Below, piece by piece: positions 1 through 8,636 of a stretch of DNA of 64,000 bases. This DNA comes from JAENVT01 sp963720775 (GTDB lineage Bacteria > Actinomycetota > Acidimicrobiia > Acidimicrobiales > Ilumatobacteraceae): positions 372,001 through 436,000 of the forward strand of contig CAVRGR010000003.1 of NCBI GenBank assembly GCA_963720775.1, in the 5' to 3' direction. Each line of letters opens with the position of its first letter. The first letter of the stretch is position 1. Made by a program: the position numbers and the translations under genes. Below the pieces are notes generated by a model. It saw only the letters and a program-made list of their open reading frames with translations, searched no databases and was not told where the DNA came from.

Positions 1-2
1 CG

Positions 3-167
3 TTGGCCGACCGGTACGACGCCGTCACAGGGCAACAATGGGGCCGGCCGGGGGTGCGCAGCGACGGTGCCGAGTTCACCATCGACTCGTTCGGCCGGTA
101 CGTGCTTCACGATCTCGTGCACCACATCGTCGACGTACGTCGCGATCTGGGTACTCTCGGGTCGTGA
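3..167 (+). CDS. DinB-like domain protein, C-terminal fragment
   Basis: Only the last 54 codons are inside the window; the gene begins upstream. The readable end has an R-S-D-G motif, then an FTID stretch and a Y-V-L-H-D-L-V-H-H segment. This is the pattern seen at the end of the DinB / maleylpyruvate isomerase N-terminal helical-bundle family, where the histidines bind a metal. The TGA stop at 165-167 overlaps the GTG start of the next gene in a GTGA, so the two are probably translated from one message. The substrate cannot be inferred. Confidence 0.6.
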   Translation: MADRYDAVTGQQWGRPGVRSDGAEFTIDSFGRYVLHDLVHHIVDVRRDLGTLGS

Positions 168-709
168 CCGAGATCTCAACTGCCACCAGCTTCGCCACCT
201 TCGAGGAATCGACCCGTGAAGACTGGGCGATCATCATGAAGCACGTCCAGATCACGCAGACCCACGTCGCCGACAACGTCATCGCCCAGATGCGCCAGTT
301 GCGCAGTGACTACGGAGGGTTTCCCGTCGACCGGCTCGAGCACTCCCTGCAAACGGCGACGCGTGCCGAGCGGGCTGGGCGGGACGACGACTACGTGCTC
401 TGTGCGCTGCTTCACGACATCGGCGACAACCTGGCGCCGTACAACCACCCGTCGATCGCCGCCGGGATCCTCAAGCCGTTCGTCAGTGAAGCCAACCACT
501 GGATGGTCGAACATCACGGCATCTTCCAGGGCTATTACTTCTGGCACCACCTCGGGCTCGACAAAGACGCTCGTGAGGCGTACCGCGACTCACCGTACTT
601 CGACCTCACCGAGGAGTTCTGCGCCCTGTACGACCAGACGGCGTTCGACGCCACATATGTGAGCGAGCCGTTGGAGCATTTCGAGCCGTTGATCCGCGCC
701 AAGTTCTAG
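164..709 (+). CDS. HD-domain metalloprotein (PhnZ/TmpB-like)
   Basis: The GTG at 164 gives a 181-residue protein and overlaps the previous stop, so I prefer it to the ATG at 38. Likely metal-binding residues are His60, the His84-Asp85 pair in an L-L-H-D-I-G-D motif, later histidines in the V-E-H-H and W-H-H motifs, and Asp157. The arrangement (Tyr50 ten residues before His60, single-domain size, F-W-H-H-L-G-L near the C-terminus) recalls diiron HD oxygenases such as PhnZ and TmpB, rather than HD phosphohydrolases with a nucleotide site. That assignment comes from memory of the family and is uncertain. No phosphonate genes lie nearby. Confidence 0.8.
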   Translation: MTEISTATSFATFEESTREDWAIIMKHVQITQTHVADNVIAQMRQLRSDYGGFPVDRLEHSLQTATRAERAGRDDDYVLCALLHDIGDNLAPYNHPSIAAGILKPFVSEANHWMVEHHGIFQGYYFWHHLGLDKDAREAYRDSPYFDLTEEFCALYDQTAFDATYVSEPLEHFEPLIRAKF

Positions 710-714
710 GTGCG

Positions 715-1656
715 CTACACGCGGCAGTCGAGAACGATCTTGCCTTCCACGCCGCGGCCGATGATGCGGGCGTGCGCGTCGGCCGCACCGCCGAGCGGGA
801 GAACATCACCGACGGGTACGTGGAGCTTTCCCGCGGCCATCATCGACAGCAACGTTTCCAATGCGGCGCGCTGCTCGTCGGCACTCTCGACCATACCGGA
901 GTAGCCGAGCATGTTCACACCTTTGCGGTACAAGCGGCGCATGTTGATCGAGACCTGTTGGTCGTTCGACGTGCCGTACACCACGAGTCGTCCCGTGTTG
1001 GCGATCGCGCCGATCGCTGCATCGGTGAACGGTCCGCCGAGGGCGTCGAGGATCACCGTCGGTTGGTAACCATCGAGGGCCGCTTCGAGTCCGTCGGCAC
1101 CCGTGACGACGACGTTGTCGGCGCCGTTCGCGATGATTCCGTCGACCTTGGCCGCCGAACCCGTCTGTCCCCACACAGTCGCGCCCGCAGCCTTGGCCAG
1201 CTGGACGGCCATGGCCCCGACTCCGCCGCTGGCACCGAGAGCCAGCACACGATCGGCGGCTTCGATGTGCGCCCTCGCATGCAGCGACTGCCAAGCCGTG
1301 ATTCCGGCGACCGGCATCGCCGCGACCTGGGCGAGATCGAGCCCGCCCGGCACCGGATGGAGCCAGGCTTCGGGGACGGCGATTCGCTCGCAGTAGAGAC
1401 CCTGCCGGATGACGCCGAGACCGCCGCCGCGAATCAGCACCGGTCGTCCGTCGACATGACCCGTCGCCTCGGATCCCGGGATCCACGGCAGGTTGGTGGC
1501 TGCGGCGCCGATCGAGCCCTGCGTGATCCACACGTCGAGCGGGTTCACCGACGCGTACGTGATCTCGACGACCTGCTCACCCGGATCCGGTTGGGGATCG
1601 GGAACTTCGTCGAGTTGGAGGGTTCCACCGATGGCGTGAAGTCGTGCGGCGCGCAT
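715..1656 (-). CDS. Zinc-type alcohol dehydrogenase / quinone oxidoreductase family protein
   Basis: A 313-residue medium-chain dehydrogenase/reductase. The N-terminal GroES-like half contains the G-S-E-A-T-G-H segment. The Rossmann half has the nucleotide motif A-S-G-G-V-G-A-M at about residues 145-152. It has no structural-zinc cysteine cluster, as expected for the quinone oxidoreductase (QOR) branch, which uses NADPH. The start is set at the ATG at 1656, where family similarity begins; the frame stays open further upstream but that part is not protein-like. It is divergent from the methyltransferase homologue at 1715 and ends beside the HD gene. The substrate is unknown. Confidence 0.88.
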   Translation of the reverse strand: MRAARLHAIGGTLQLDEVPDPQPDPGEQVVEITYASVNPLDVWITQGSIGAAATNLPWIPGSEATGHVDGRPVLIRGGGLGVIRQGLYCERIAVPEAWLHPVPGGLDLAQVAAMPVAGITAWQSLHARAHIEAADRVLALGASGGVGAMAVQLAKAAGATVWGQTGSAAKVDGIIANGADNVVVTGADGLEAALDGYQPTVILDALGGPFTDAAIGAIANTGRLVVYGTSNDQQVSINMRRLYRKGVNMLGYSGMVESADEQRAALETLLSMMAAGKLHVPVGDVLPLGGAADAHARIIGRGVEGKIVLDCRV

Positions 1657-1714
1657 ACAGGCAACTCTACGCCGAGCGGTCTTGGCGATGGCGAGCCGGT
1701 AGATTGCCGGTCCG

Positions 1715-2614
1715 ATGATCGTCCTCGATGGTGGTACAGGCACACTGGTGCAGGCCCTGGGGGCGCCGATGGATGCCGAGACGTGGTGTGCCGACGCCAA
1801 TCTCAGTCATCCCGAGATCGTCCTCGAGGCACACCGGCAGTACCTGGCGGCCGGAGCGGACGTGTTGACCGCCAACACCTACGCGACGAGCCCGTTGCTG
1901 TTCAACCACCTGGGTCGCGACACCGATGTCGCTCGAATCGACGCTGCTGCAGTAGCCCTGGCCCGTCAAGCGAGTGGCGGCACCGTGCCGGTGGCCGGAT
2001 CGTTCTCGGTGATGCGGCCGGGCATTCCCGGCAGCGATCGGAGCCACCTGCTCCGTCGATGGTCGGAGCCGGACGCGCGCCGGCTCTTCGCCGCGAAGGC
2101 CACGGGCTTGGTCGACGCGGGCGTCGATCTGATCGCTATGGAGATGATGCGTGACGGTGACTACTCGGTCTGGGCCACGGAGGCCGCCGTGGCAACCGGA
2201 CTACCGGTGTGGGTCGGGATCGCGGTGGAAGAAGACGAGGAAGGCAAGCTCACAGGTTTCGGACGCCCCAACTGGTTGCTCGACGAATTCGTCGATTCAT
2301 TGCTCGGGTGCGCGCCGGCGATGGTCTCGATCATGCACAGTTCGCCGCCGGTCACGACCAAAGCGTTGGGAGCTGTTCGCCAGCACTGGCGAGGGTCGCT
2401 CGGGGCGTACGCAGAGTCGGGCTACTTCGCCATGCCCGACTGGCAGTTCGTAGAGATCATTGCCGAGTCCGAGTACGTCGCTCTCGCACGGCACTGGGCC
2501 GAAGCGTTCGATCTGACCATGATCGGGGGATGTTGTGGTATCGGCCCGTCGCACATCGCCGCGCTGCGCGCCGCCTTCCCCAGATCGACCTTGACTGTCA
2601 CGCCGGATTCGTGA
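1715..2614 (+). CDS. Homocysteine S-methyltransferase family protein with altered zinc site
   Basis: A 299-residue TIM-barrel protein of the MmuM/BHMT family. It opens with L-D-G-G-T-G-T and keeps the C-terminal I-G-G-C-C-G zinc motif (Cys273, Cys274). Family enzymes move a methyl group from S-methylmethionine or betaine to homocysteine on a zinc held by three cysteines. Here the first ligand, normally in an N-C-T-x-P motif, reads M-H-S-S-P, so His208 replaces the cysteine. Either the zinc is held by two cysteines and a histidine, or the substrate has changed. The last 17 bases overlap the convergent anti-sigma gene. Confidence 0.85.
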   Translation: MIVLDGGTGTLVQALGAPMDAETWCADANLSHPEIVLEAHRQYLAAGADVLTANTYATSPLLFNHLGRDTDVARIDAAAVALARQASGGTVPVAGSFSVMRPGIPGSDRSHLLRRWSEPDARRLFAAKATGLVDAGVDLIAMEMMRDGDYSVWATEAAVATGLPVWVGIAVEEDEEGKLTGFGRPNWLLDEFVDSLLGCAPAMVSIMHSSPPVTTKALGAVRQHWRGSLGAYAESGYFAMPDWQFVEIIAESEYVALARHWAEAFDLTMIGGCCGIGPSHIAALRAAFPRSTLTVTPDS

Positions 2615-3321
2615 ACAGGATCTGGCCGGTCGGCGCGTCGACACCGCTCCGTGGCTCGATGGTGACCGCCCAGTCCGACGGTGGATCATCGACGGTCAAC
2701 ACCCTTCGCACCTTCCCGCCGGCGGCACTGTCGAGCAGACCCATCGCATGCGGGCCGGCGTTGTCGATCTGCCACAGTTCGTACGCCTTGCCGGGCCCGG
2801 GCTCAGCAAGTCCATTGCCGATCACAACGACCTGTGCGGAGCTCGGCGACCAGGCAACCTTGAAGGTCCCGGTGCCTGCGCCGAGAAGGTCGACGACCCG
2901 CGTGTCATCGCGTGAGAACACAGCCGCCGCCGTCGCTGCGTAGCTGTTTGTCCCCCGCGATTGCCGCCCGACCAGGAATGCTCCCGCGGCAACCAGTACG
3001 AGCGCGGCGGCAAGCGTGACGATTCGCGACACCCGCTGGCGACGCCGGGGGAGTGAGGCCAGGTCGACCGACGCCCCAGGCAGCAGTGGCGACAACTGGC
3101 GCGTGGTGCTGATCTCCGCCATGACGTCAGCTTTCAACGAAGCGGGTGGTGTCGCTGCAGATGCCGCTGCAAGATGCGACAGCGTCTCGCGGAACCCTGC
3201 CACCTCTGGCCTGCACACGGGGCACGTCGGGTAGTGGGCCTCGAACTCCGCCGCGCTCGTTCCCGTCGACGGCGTCGAGCGCGTACGCCGCGGCGAGCTG
3301 GTGGACATCGATGCCGTTCAT
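2598..3321 (-). pseudogene. RskA-type zinc anti-sigma factor, frameshifted
   Basis: The frame from the ATG at 3321 encodes M-N-G-I-D-V-H-Q-L-A-A-A-Y-A-L-D-A-V-D, the usual anti-sigma-K start. It then breaks near 3248-3253. The rest continues in another frame: A-E-F-E-A-H, then H-Y-P-T-C-P-V-C (the H-x3-C-x2-C ZAS motif), a transmembrane segment and an RskA C-terminal domain ending in I-L-F-T-N-P-A. Removing one base from the GGCGG run restores a 240-residue protein with D-G-N-E-R-A-E-F-E-A-H, close to the family consensus. The ATG overlaps the sigma stop (ATGA), which supports 3321 as the true start. It may be a real lesion or a sequencing indel. Confidence 0.85.
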
Positions 3322-3917
3322 GTGGCAACTCCTAGCTCATCGCGCAGGCGGATCATCCCGTCGCGGATCCTGTTCTTGATCGTCCCCTCCGGCACGTTCA
3401 AGAGCTGGGCGACCTGCCGGTAGCTGTGCCCCCCGAAGTAGGCGAGCTCCACCGCCTGGCGCTGCATGTCGGTCAAACGTCCCAATGCTTTGCGAACGCG
3501 CGTCGCGTCGATGGCGGCGACCACCTGATCGGCGACGTCGTGCGGTGGAAGATCGCGCCGTTGTGCTTCGCGTTCTGTCCGGTCTCTGGCCGCCTGTTCG
3601 GAACGAACGCGATCGATCGCTCGACGGTGGGCGAGCGTGGTCGCCCAAGACCTCACCGAGCCGCGCGACGTTTCGTATCGAGGGGCCAGGCGCCACAGTT
3701 CGACGAGGGCCTCTTGTGTCACCTCTTCGCTCTGCGCGGGATCGCGAACGACCTTGAGCACAATGCCGTGCAGCAACGGCGCGAGCGTGTCGTACAACTC
3801 GCCGAAGGCTGCCTGATCACCGCGGCCGGCGCGGCTGAGCAAGTCGCCGAGTGGATCGTCGGCCCGCCCCGCAGCATCGTCGACCGGGGTTCGCCCGGTC
3901 GGCGCGTCACGAAACAC
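3318..3917 (-). CDS. ECF RNA polymerase sigma factor (SigK-like)
   Basis: A 199-residue extracytoplasmic-function sigma factor. Region 2 (about 25-95) carries D-P-A-Q-S-E-E-V-T-Q-E, which binds core polymerase and melts the -10. Region 4 (about 140-190) has the helix-turn-helix G-G-H-S-Y-R-Q-V-A-Q-L-L-N-V-P-E-G-T-I-K. The GTG start at 3917 has GGAG about nine bases upstream. The partner anti-sigma gene follows with an ATGA overlap, the classic co-translated pair in which the membrane anti-sigma holds the sigma factor inactive. A candidate autoregulated promoter lies at 3963-3991. If the anti-sigma is truly broken, this sigma factor would be constitutively free. Confidence 0.93.
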   Translation of the reverse strand: MFRDAPTGRTPVDDAAGRADDPLGDLLSRAGRGDQAAFGELYDTLAPLLHGIVLKVVRDPAQSEEVTQEALVELWRLAPRYETSRGSVRSWATTLAHRRAIDRVRSEQAARDRTEREAQRRDLPPHDVADQVVAAIDATRVRKALGRLTDMQRQAVELAYFGGHSYRQVAQLLNVPEGTIKNRIRDGMIRLRDELGVAT

Positions 3918-3962
3918 GAGCGGGCTCCGTGATCACGACTCGGGGCAACTGGTCATGCAATT

Positions 3963-3991
3963 CGTTCGTCGCAGGAACTTATCCGGATTGG
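3963..3991 (-). promoter_or_regulatory. Candidate SigK-type promoter of the sigma/anti-sigma operon
   Basis: On the minus strand CCAATCC (3985-3991) is followed after 16 bases by CGAACG (3963-3968), about 45 bases before the sigma start codon. Mycobacterial SigK promoters, as I recall them, have CCATCC-like -35 and CGAA-containing -10 elements, so this could be an autoregulated promoter. It is a pattern match only. Confidence 0.4.
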
Positions 3992-4016
3992 TCGGTCGGC
4001 AATACACTCGGCGTCC

Positions 4017-6470
4017 ATGCCACCGTCGCTGCCGCAGCGTGCTCGCGTCGTGGTGATCGGCGGAGGGGTGATCGGTTGCTCGGTCGCCTATCACCTGGCC
4101 GACATGGGCTGCACCGATGTCGTCGTGCTGGAGCGCGACAGGCTGACGTCAGGTACCACTTGGCATGCAGCTGGTCTGATGGTGACGTTCGGCTCGTTGT
4201 CGGAAACCTCGACCGAGATGCGCAAGTACACGTCTGATCTGTACGAGCGCCTCGAAGCCGAGACCGGCCAGTCGACTGGATTCCAGCGCGTCGGTTTCAT
4301 CGAGCTCGCCACCGAGCCAGACCGGCTCGAGGAGTACCGGCGGGTGAGCACCTTCAATCGTTACTGCGGGGTCGACGTCCACGAGATCTCGGCCAAGGAG
4401 GTGGGTGATCTCTTCCCGTTGGCGCGCACCGATGATGTGCTCGCCGGCTTCTACGTCAAACAAGACGGTCGCGCCAATCCGGTCGATGTGACCATGGCAT
4501 TGGCCAAAGGGGCGCGGCTGAAGGGTGCGACCATCATGGAAGGTGTCGCGGTCACCGACGTGTGCCGGCGCGATGGCGCGGTCACGGGGGTCAGCACCGA
4601 CCACGGCCACATCGAAGCCGAGTACGTCGTGAACTGCGCTGGCATGTGGGCGCGCCAGTTGGGCGAAGCGGCTGGTGTCAACATTCCGTTGCAGGCGGCC
4701 GAGCACTACTACCTCATCACCGAACACATCGAGGGCCTTTCGAAGGACTGGCCGGTCATCGAAGATCCCGCCAACTTCGGCTACTACCGCGAGGAAGTCG
4801 GCGGTCTCATGATCGGGTTGTTCGAGTCGGAATGCGCACCGTGGAGCGTGGGTGGCATCCCCAACGATTTTTCGTTCGGTGTGATCCAACCCGACTGGGA
4901 TCGGATGGGTCCGTACGTCGAGCGGGCCATGAGCCGGGTACCCATATCCATCGACACCGGCATTCGCACCTTCTTCTGCGGTCCGGAGAGCTTCACACCC
5001 GATCTGCTGCCGGTCGTCGGCGAGGCACCCGAACTGAGGAACTACTTCGTTGCCGCGGGGATGAACTCGATCGGCATCCTCACCGGAGGGGGCATGGGTC
5101 GCGTGCTGGCGCATTGGATCCTCACCGGCCAACCCGACGTCGACGTGACGGGTTTCAACATCGATCGCCTGCACCGCTATCAGTCGAACCCGGAGTACCG
5201 CGCCACGCGCACCGTCGAATCGTTGGGAATGGTCTACCAGTGCCACTACCCCGGCCGGTCGATGACGACCGCGCGGCAAGCGAAGGTGTCGCCCGTTCAT
5301 CATCGACTCCAGGCTCAGCGCGCCTACTTCAAAGATGTCAGTGGATGGGAGGGCGCCGACTGGTACGCGCCCGTCGGAGTCGAGCCGACGGTCGACCGGC
5401 TGTCGTGGGGTCGCCAGAACTGGTTCGAGTACTGGGGTGCCGAACATCACGCCGCCCGAAACGACGTGATCGTGATGGACATGTCGTTCATGTCGAAGTT
5501 TCTGGTGCAAGGTCGCCAGGCCGGCCGGTTGCTCAACCAGCTCTCGGCGAACGACGTCGACGGCTGTGAGGGTTTCATCACCTACACGCAGTGGCTGAAC
5601 GAGGCCGGCACGATCGAGGCCGACCTCACCGTCACCAAGCTCGGTGACGATCGCTACTGGTTGGTGGCGACCGACACGGCCCATCGCCACGTCGAAACGC
5701 GCATGCGTCGCCATTTCGGCGATCAGCACGCGATCGTCACGGATGTCACGTCGGGCTACGCCCAGCTGAACGTCCAGGGTCCGAGCTCGCGCGAGTTGCT
5801 GCAGTCGATCACCACTGCAGACCTGTCGAACGCGGCCTTCCCGTTCCGCACTGCCCGCCAGATCGACATCGGCTTCGCCCGGGTTCTGTGCGTGCGCATC
5901 ACCTATCTCGGCGAGCTCGGCTACGAGCTGTACGTGCCCGCCGAACAAGCCGTCCACGTGTACGACCGTGTCGTTGCCGCGGGCGAGCCCTTCGGCCTGC
6001 GGCACGCCGGGTTGAAGGCGTTGGGAAGCCTGCGCTTGGAGAAGGGCTACCGCGACTATGGGCACGACATCGACAACACCGACTCGGTGCTCGAGGCCGG
6101 TCTCGGGTTCGCCGTCGACCTCGACAAGGCCGGCGGCTTCATCGGCCGCGACGCGGTCGTTGCCAGCCGAGCTGCGGGGCCGCTGACCCGTCGTCTCGTA
6201 CAGGTCGTGGTCGACGATCCAGAGCCACTGATGTTCCACGCCGAGGTGCTGCGCCGCGACGACCGAGCGGTGGGCTACGTGCGCGCCGCTTCGTACGGGT
6301 TCACTCTCGGCGGAGCGGTCGGCCTGGTGATGGTGGAGGCCGGCGAACCGGTGACGGCCGCCTACTTGTCGTCTGGCACCTGGGATGTGGAGATCGCCGG
6401 TTGTCGGTATCCGGCCCATGCTTCGGTCCGTCCGTTGTACGATCCCGAGAACCTGCGGATCAAGTCGTAG
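4017..6470 (+). CDS. FAD-dependent dimethylglycine/sarcosine dehydrogenase-like protein with GcvT domains
   Basis: An 817-residue two-part enzyme. The N-terminal DAO-type half has V-I-G-G-G-V-I-G (residues 13-20) for FAD and a T-T-W-H-A-A-G motif whose His50 is the covalent flavin-linking residue in dimethylglycine and sarcosine dehydrogenases. From about residue 430 it has the aminomethyltransferase (GcvT) and GcvT C-terminal barrel that pass the released C1 unit to tetrahydrofolate. Length and order match DMGDH/SARDH. It probably oxidatively demethylates an N-methyl amino acid and would need an electron acceptor such as ETF, for which a gene lies at 54972. A BBE-like oxidase gene starts nine bases after its stop, so the two are probably co-transcribed. 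Confidence 0.93.
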   Translation: MPPSLPQRARVVVIGGGVIGCSVAYHLADMGCTDVVVLERDRLTSGTTWHAAGLMVTFGSLSETSTEMRKYTSDLYERLEAETGQSTGFQRVGFIELATEPDRLEEYRRVSTFNRYCGVDVHEISAKEVGDLFPLARTDDVLAGFYVKQDGRANPVDVTMALAKGARLKGATIMEGVAVTDVCRRDGAVTGVSTDHGHIEAEYVVNCAGMWARQLGEAAGVNIPLQAAEHYYLITEHIEGLSKDWPVIEDPANFGYYREEVGGLMIGLFESECAPWSVGGIPNDFSFGVIQPDWDRMGPYVERAMSRVPISIDTGIRTFFCGPESFTPDLLPVVGEAPELRNYFVAAGMNSIGILTGGGMGRVLAHWILTGQPDVDVTGFNIDRLHRYQSNPEYRATRTVESLGMVYQCHYPGRSMTTARQAKVSPVHHRLQAQRAYFKDVSGWEGADWYAPVGVEPTVDRLSWGRQNWFEYWGAEHHAARNDVIVMDMSFMSKFLVQGRQAGRLLNQLSANDVDGCEGFITYTQWLNEAGTIEADLTVTKLGDDRYWLVATDTAHRHVETRMRRHFGDQHAIVTDVTSGYAQLNVQGPSSRELLQSITTADLSNAAFPFRTARQIDIGFARVLCVRITYLGELGYELYVPAEQAVHVYDRVVAAGEPFGLRHAGLKALGSLRLEKGYRDYGHDIDNTDSVLEAGLGFAVDLDKAGGFIGRDAVVASRAAGPLTRRLVQVVVDDPEPLMFHAEVLRRDDRAVGYVRAASYGFTLGGAVGLVMVEAGEPVTAAYLSSGTWDVEIAGCRYPAHASVRPLYDPENLRIKS

Positions 6471-6479
6471 GTCACGACG

Positions 6480-7856
6480 ATGTCGATCTTCGAGGGGCGA
6501 TACATCGAACGGGGGAGTGCCGAGTACGAAGCGGCACGTACGAGCGCGTTGTTCAACGCCCGATACCCACAGCGCCAGCCAGCAGCGATCCTGGAAGCCG
6601 TCCGCGAAGCCGACGTGGTGGCGGCGGTGCGCATGGCCAAGGATCATGGCTGGAAGGTCGCTGTGCGCTCGGGTGGTCATGCCTGGGCGGGCTGGAGCGT
6701 GCGCGACGATTCTTTGCTGATCGATCTCGCCGGGCTGCGAGAGATGACCGTCGATGCCGCCAACCTCACCGCCACGGCCACTCCGGCGATTCGCGGTGGT
6801 CAGGAGCTCGGTCCGTTCCTGCGGCAGCACGGGTTGGTCTTCCCCGGCGGCCACTGCTCGACGGTCGGAATCGGTGGCTACCTGTTGCAGGGCGGCCAGG
6901 GGTGGAACTCGCGCCAGTGGGGTTGGGGCTGCGAGAACGTCGTCGGCGTCGATGTGGTCACCGCCGGCGGCGAGCTGGTGCATGCCGACGCCGAGCAGAA
7001 CGAAGAGCTCTTCTGGGCAGCGCGCGGTGCCGGGCCGGCGTTCTTCGGTGTCGTCACCCGCTTCCACCTGCGCGTCCATCGCATGCCGCAGGCATTCACA
7101 CACACCACCTACGCGTTTCCCATCGAATGCTTCGACGAGCTGATCGGCTGGGCTCACGAGGTCTTGCCCAGCCTCGACGTTCGAGTCGAGCCCGTCATCG
7201 TCGGTACGAGGATCCCGCCGCCAGGCATCGACGTCGGCGGAGGACCGCTGCTGATCATGCACACCACGGGCATGTTCGATTCACCGGAAGAGGCACGCCG
7301 GCTGATGGCCCCGCTGGAGACATGTCCCGTGCTGGACCGTGCGTTGCTCAGGATCTTCGCCGAGCCGACTTCGTTCGACGAGGAGAACCCGATGATGGAC
7401 GCCCAGAACCCGTCCGGGATGCGCTACTCGGCGGACTGCGCGTGGACCGACGCCACGGCGGTCGAGCTCACTCCGATCCTCGGCGAGATCTACCGGTCGC
7501 TACCGACACCCGAGTCGTTCATCATCTGGTACGGGTGGTCGCCGACACGTCAACTGCCCGACATGGCCTTCTCGATGCAGGGCAACGTCTACCTCGCCGC
7601 CTACACCATCTGGGAGAGCGAGCGAGACGATGCCGCGATGCAGGACTGGGTCACGACGAGGTTCCGTGCCCTCGAGCCGGTGAGCAAGGGCTCGTACCTC
7701 GGCGACGCCGACCTCACTCGCCGCTCGTCGAAGTTCATGGCCGACGCCAACTTTGCCCGGTTGCAGAGCCTGCGCGATGTGTACGACCCGGATCGCTTGT
7801 TCTTCGACTTCTACCAGCGCTCGGGATGTTCGGTGAACGAGTTCGAACCCCGCTAG
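6480..7856 (+). CDS. BBE-like FAD-binding oxidoreductase, probably bicovalent
   Basis: A 458-residue member of the PCMH-type FAD-binding / berberine-bridge family. The R-S-G-G-H-A-W motif gives His67. The G-H-C-S-T-V-G-I-G-G-Y motif gives Cys126, the spacing of the His/Cys pair that double-links FAD. A glycine-rich Q-G-G-Q-G-W follows. The C-terminus has the BBE motif, Y-D-P-D-R-L-F-F-D-F-Y-Q. Such enzymes oxidise sugars, alcohols or alkaloid-like amines with oxygen. The gene starts nine bases after the DMGDH-like stop, so it probably shares its transcript. The substrate is unknown. Confidence 0.92.
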   Translation: MSIFEGRYIERGSAEYEAARTSALFNARYPQRQPAAILEAVREADVVAAVRMAKDHGWKVAVRSGGHAWAGWSVRDDSLLIDLAGLREMTVDAANLTATATPAIRGGQELGPFLRQHGLVFPGGHCSTVGIGGYLLQGGQGWNSRQWGWGCENVVGVDVVTAGGELVHADAEQNEELFWAARGAGPAFFGVVTRFHLRVHRMPQAFTHTTYAFPIECFDELIGWAHEVLPSLDVRVEPVIVGTRIPPPGIDVGGGPLLIMHTTGMFDSPEEARRLMAPLETCPVLDRALLRIFAEPTSFDEENPMMDAQNPSGMRYSADCAWTDATAVELTPILGEIYRSLPTPESFIIWYGWSPTRQLPDMAFSMQGNVYLAAYTIWESERDDAAMQDWVTTRFRALEPVSKGSYLGDADLTRRSSKFMADANFARLQSLRDVYDPDRLFFDFYQRSGCSVNEFEPR

Positions 7857-7868
7857 ACCTCGGCGTCG

Positions 7869-8636
7869 CTACTCGATGACGGACTGACCGCCGTCGACCG
7901 GAATCGCCGCGGCGTTGATGTACCAGGCGTCGTCGGAGGCGAGGAACGCAGCGAGCTTGGCGACGTCGTCGGCTTCACCGACCCGCCCGAGGGGATTGGC
8001 GGCCGCGAGCATGCTCCCCGGGGCATCGGGCGAGGCGAAGAGGAACTCCGTCGACGGTGTGCGGATCAGGCCGGGCATGATCGCGTTGGCGCGGATGCGG
8101 TGCGGCCCGCCGGCGGCAGCCAGATGATAGGTGAACGACAAGACGCCACCCTTTGCCGCACCGTGGGCGGCTTGCTGGAAGAACGCCGCGCCACGAATGG
8201 AGGCGATCGAGGCGATGTTGATGATGCTTCCACCTCCGCGGGCGACCAGGTGCGGCCATGCGAGCTTGCAGGCGTAGAAGACGAGGTCGAGTTCGTTCCT
8301 GATGCCGGCGTGCCAGCCCTCGACCGTGAGCTCGTCCCACGGGCCGACGACGGGGAGTGATGCGTTGTTGTACAGCACGTCGATCCCGCCATGAGTTGCT
8401 GCGGCATCATCGATCCACGCCCTGGTGGCCTCGAACGATGACAGATCGACCGGCGCGCTGGCGGTCATCGTGCCGCCCGCGTCGCTGACCAGTCGGACCG
8501 TTTCGGCAGAGGTCTGCGGATTGAGGTCGCAGCCCACGACGGTTGCACCTTCAACAGCGAATCGCAGCGCCGCGGCACGGCCCATGCCGACCCCGGTTCC
8601 GGTGATGAGGGCAACCTTGCCGTTGAGACGAGTCAC
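7869..8636 (-). CDS. Short-chain dehydrogenase/reductase with His in place of the catalytic Tyr
   Basis: A 255-residue classical SDR with the cofactor motif T-G-T-G-V-G-M-G (12-19), Y-N-N-A-S (89-93), N-I-A-S before the active site, and a family-typical C-terminal V-D-G-G-Q. The catalytic Y-x3-K is H158-G-A-A-K162; the codon at 8163-8165 on the plus strand is GTG, so the residue is His. SDRs use this tyrosine as general acid/base, so the protein is either non-classical or impaired. It is last in an operon with nhaA and a luciferase-like gene, joined to the latter by an ATGA overlap. Confidence 0.9.
   Translation of the reverse strand: MTRLNGKVALITGTGVGMGRAAALRFAVEGATVVGCDLNPQTSAETVRLVSDAGGTMTASAPVDLSSFEATRAWIDDAAATHGGIDVLYNNASLPVVGPWDELTVEGWHAGIRNELDLVFYACKLAWPHLVARGGGSIINIASIASIRGAAFFQQAAHGAAKGGVLSFTYHLAAAGGPHRIRANAIMPGLIRTPSTEFLFASPDAPGSMLAAANPLGRVGEADDVAKLAAFLASDDAWYINAAAIPVDGGQSVIE

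Noticed and set aside
772..2154. A 460-codon open frame on the plus strand
   Set aside because: It is antisense to the quinone-oxidoreductase gene and then out of frame with the methyltransferase homologue; no motif is present.
4149..7262. A 3.1-kb open frame on the minus strand
   Set aside because: It lies antisense to the DMGDH-like and BBE-like genes, whose proteins carry clear catalytic motifs. The translation is Arg/His/Asp-rich without family features, which is usual for antisense frames in high-GC DNA.
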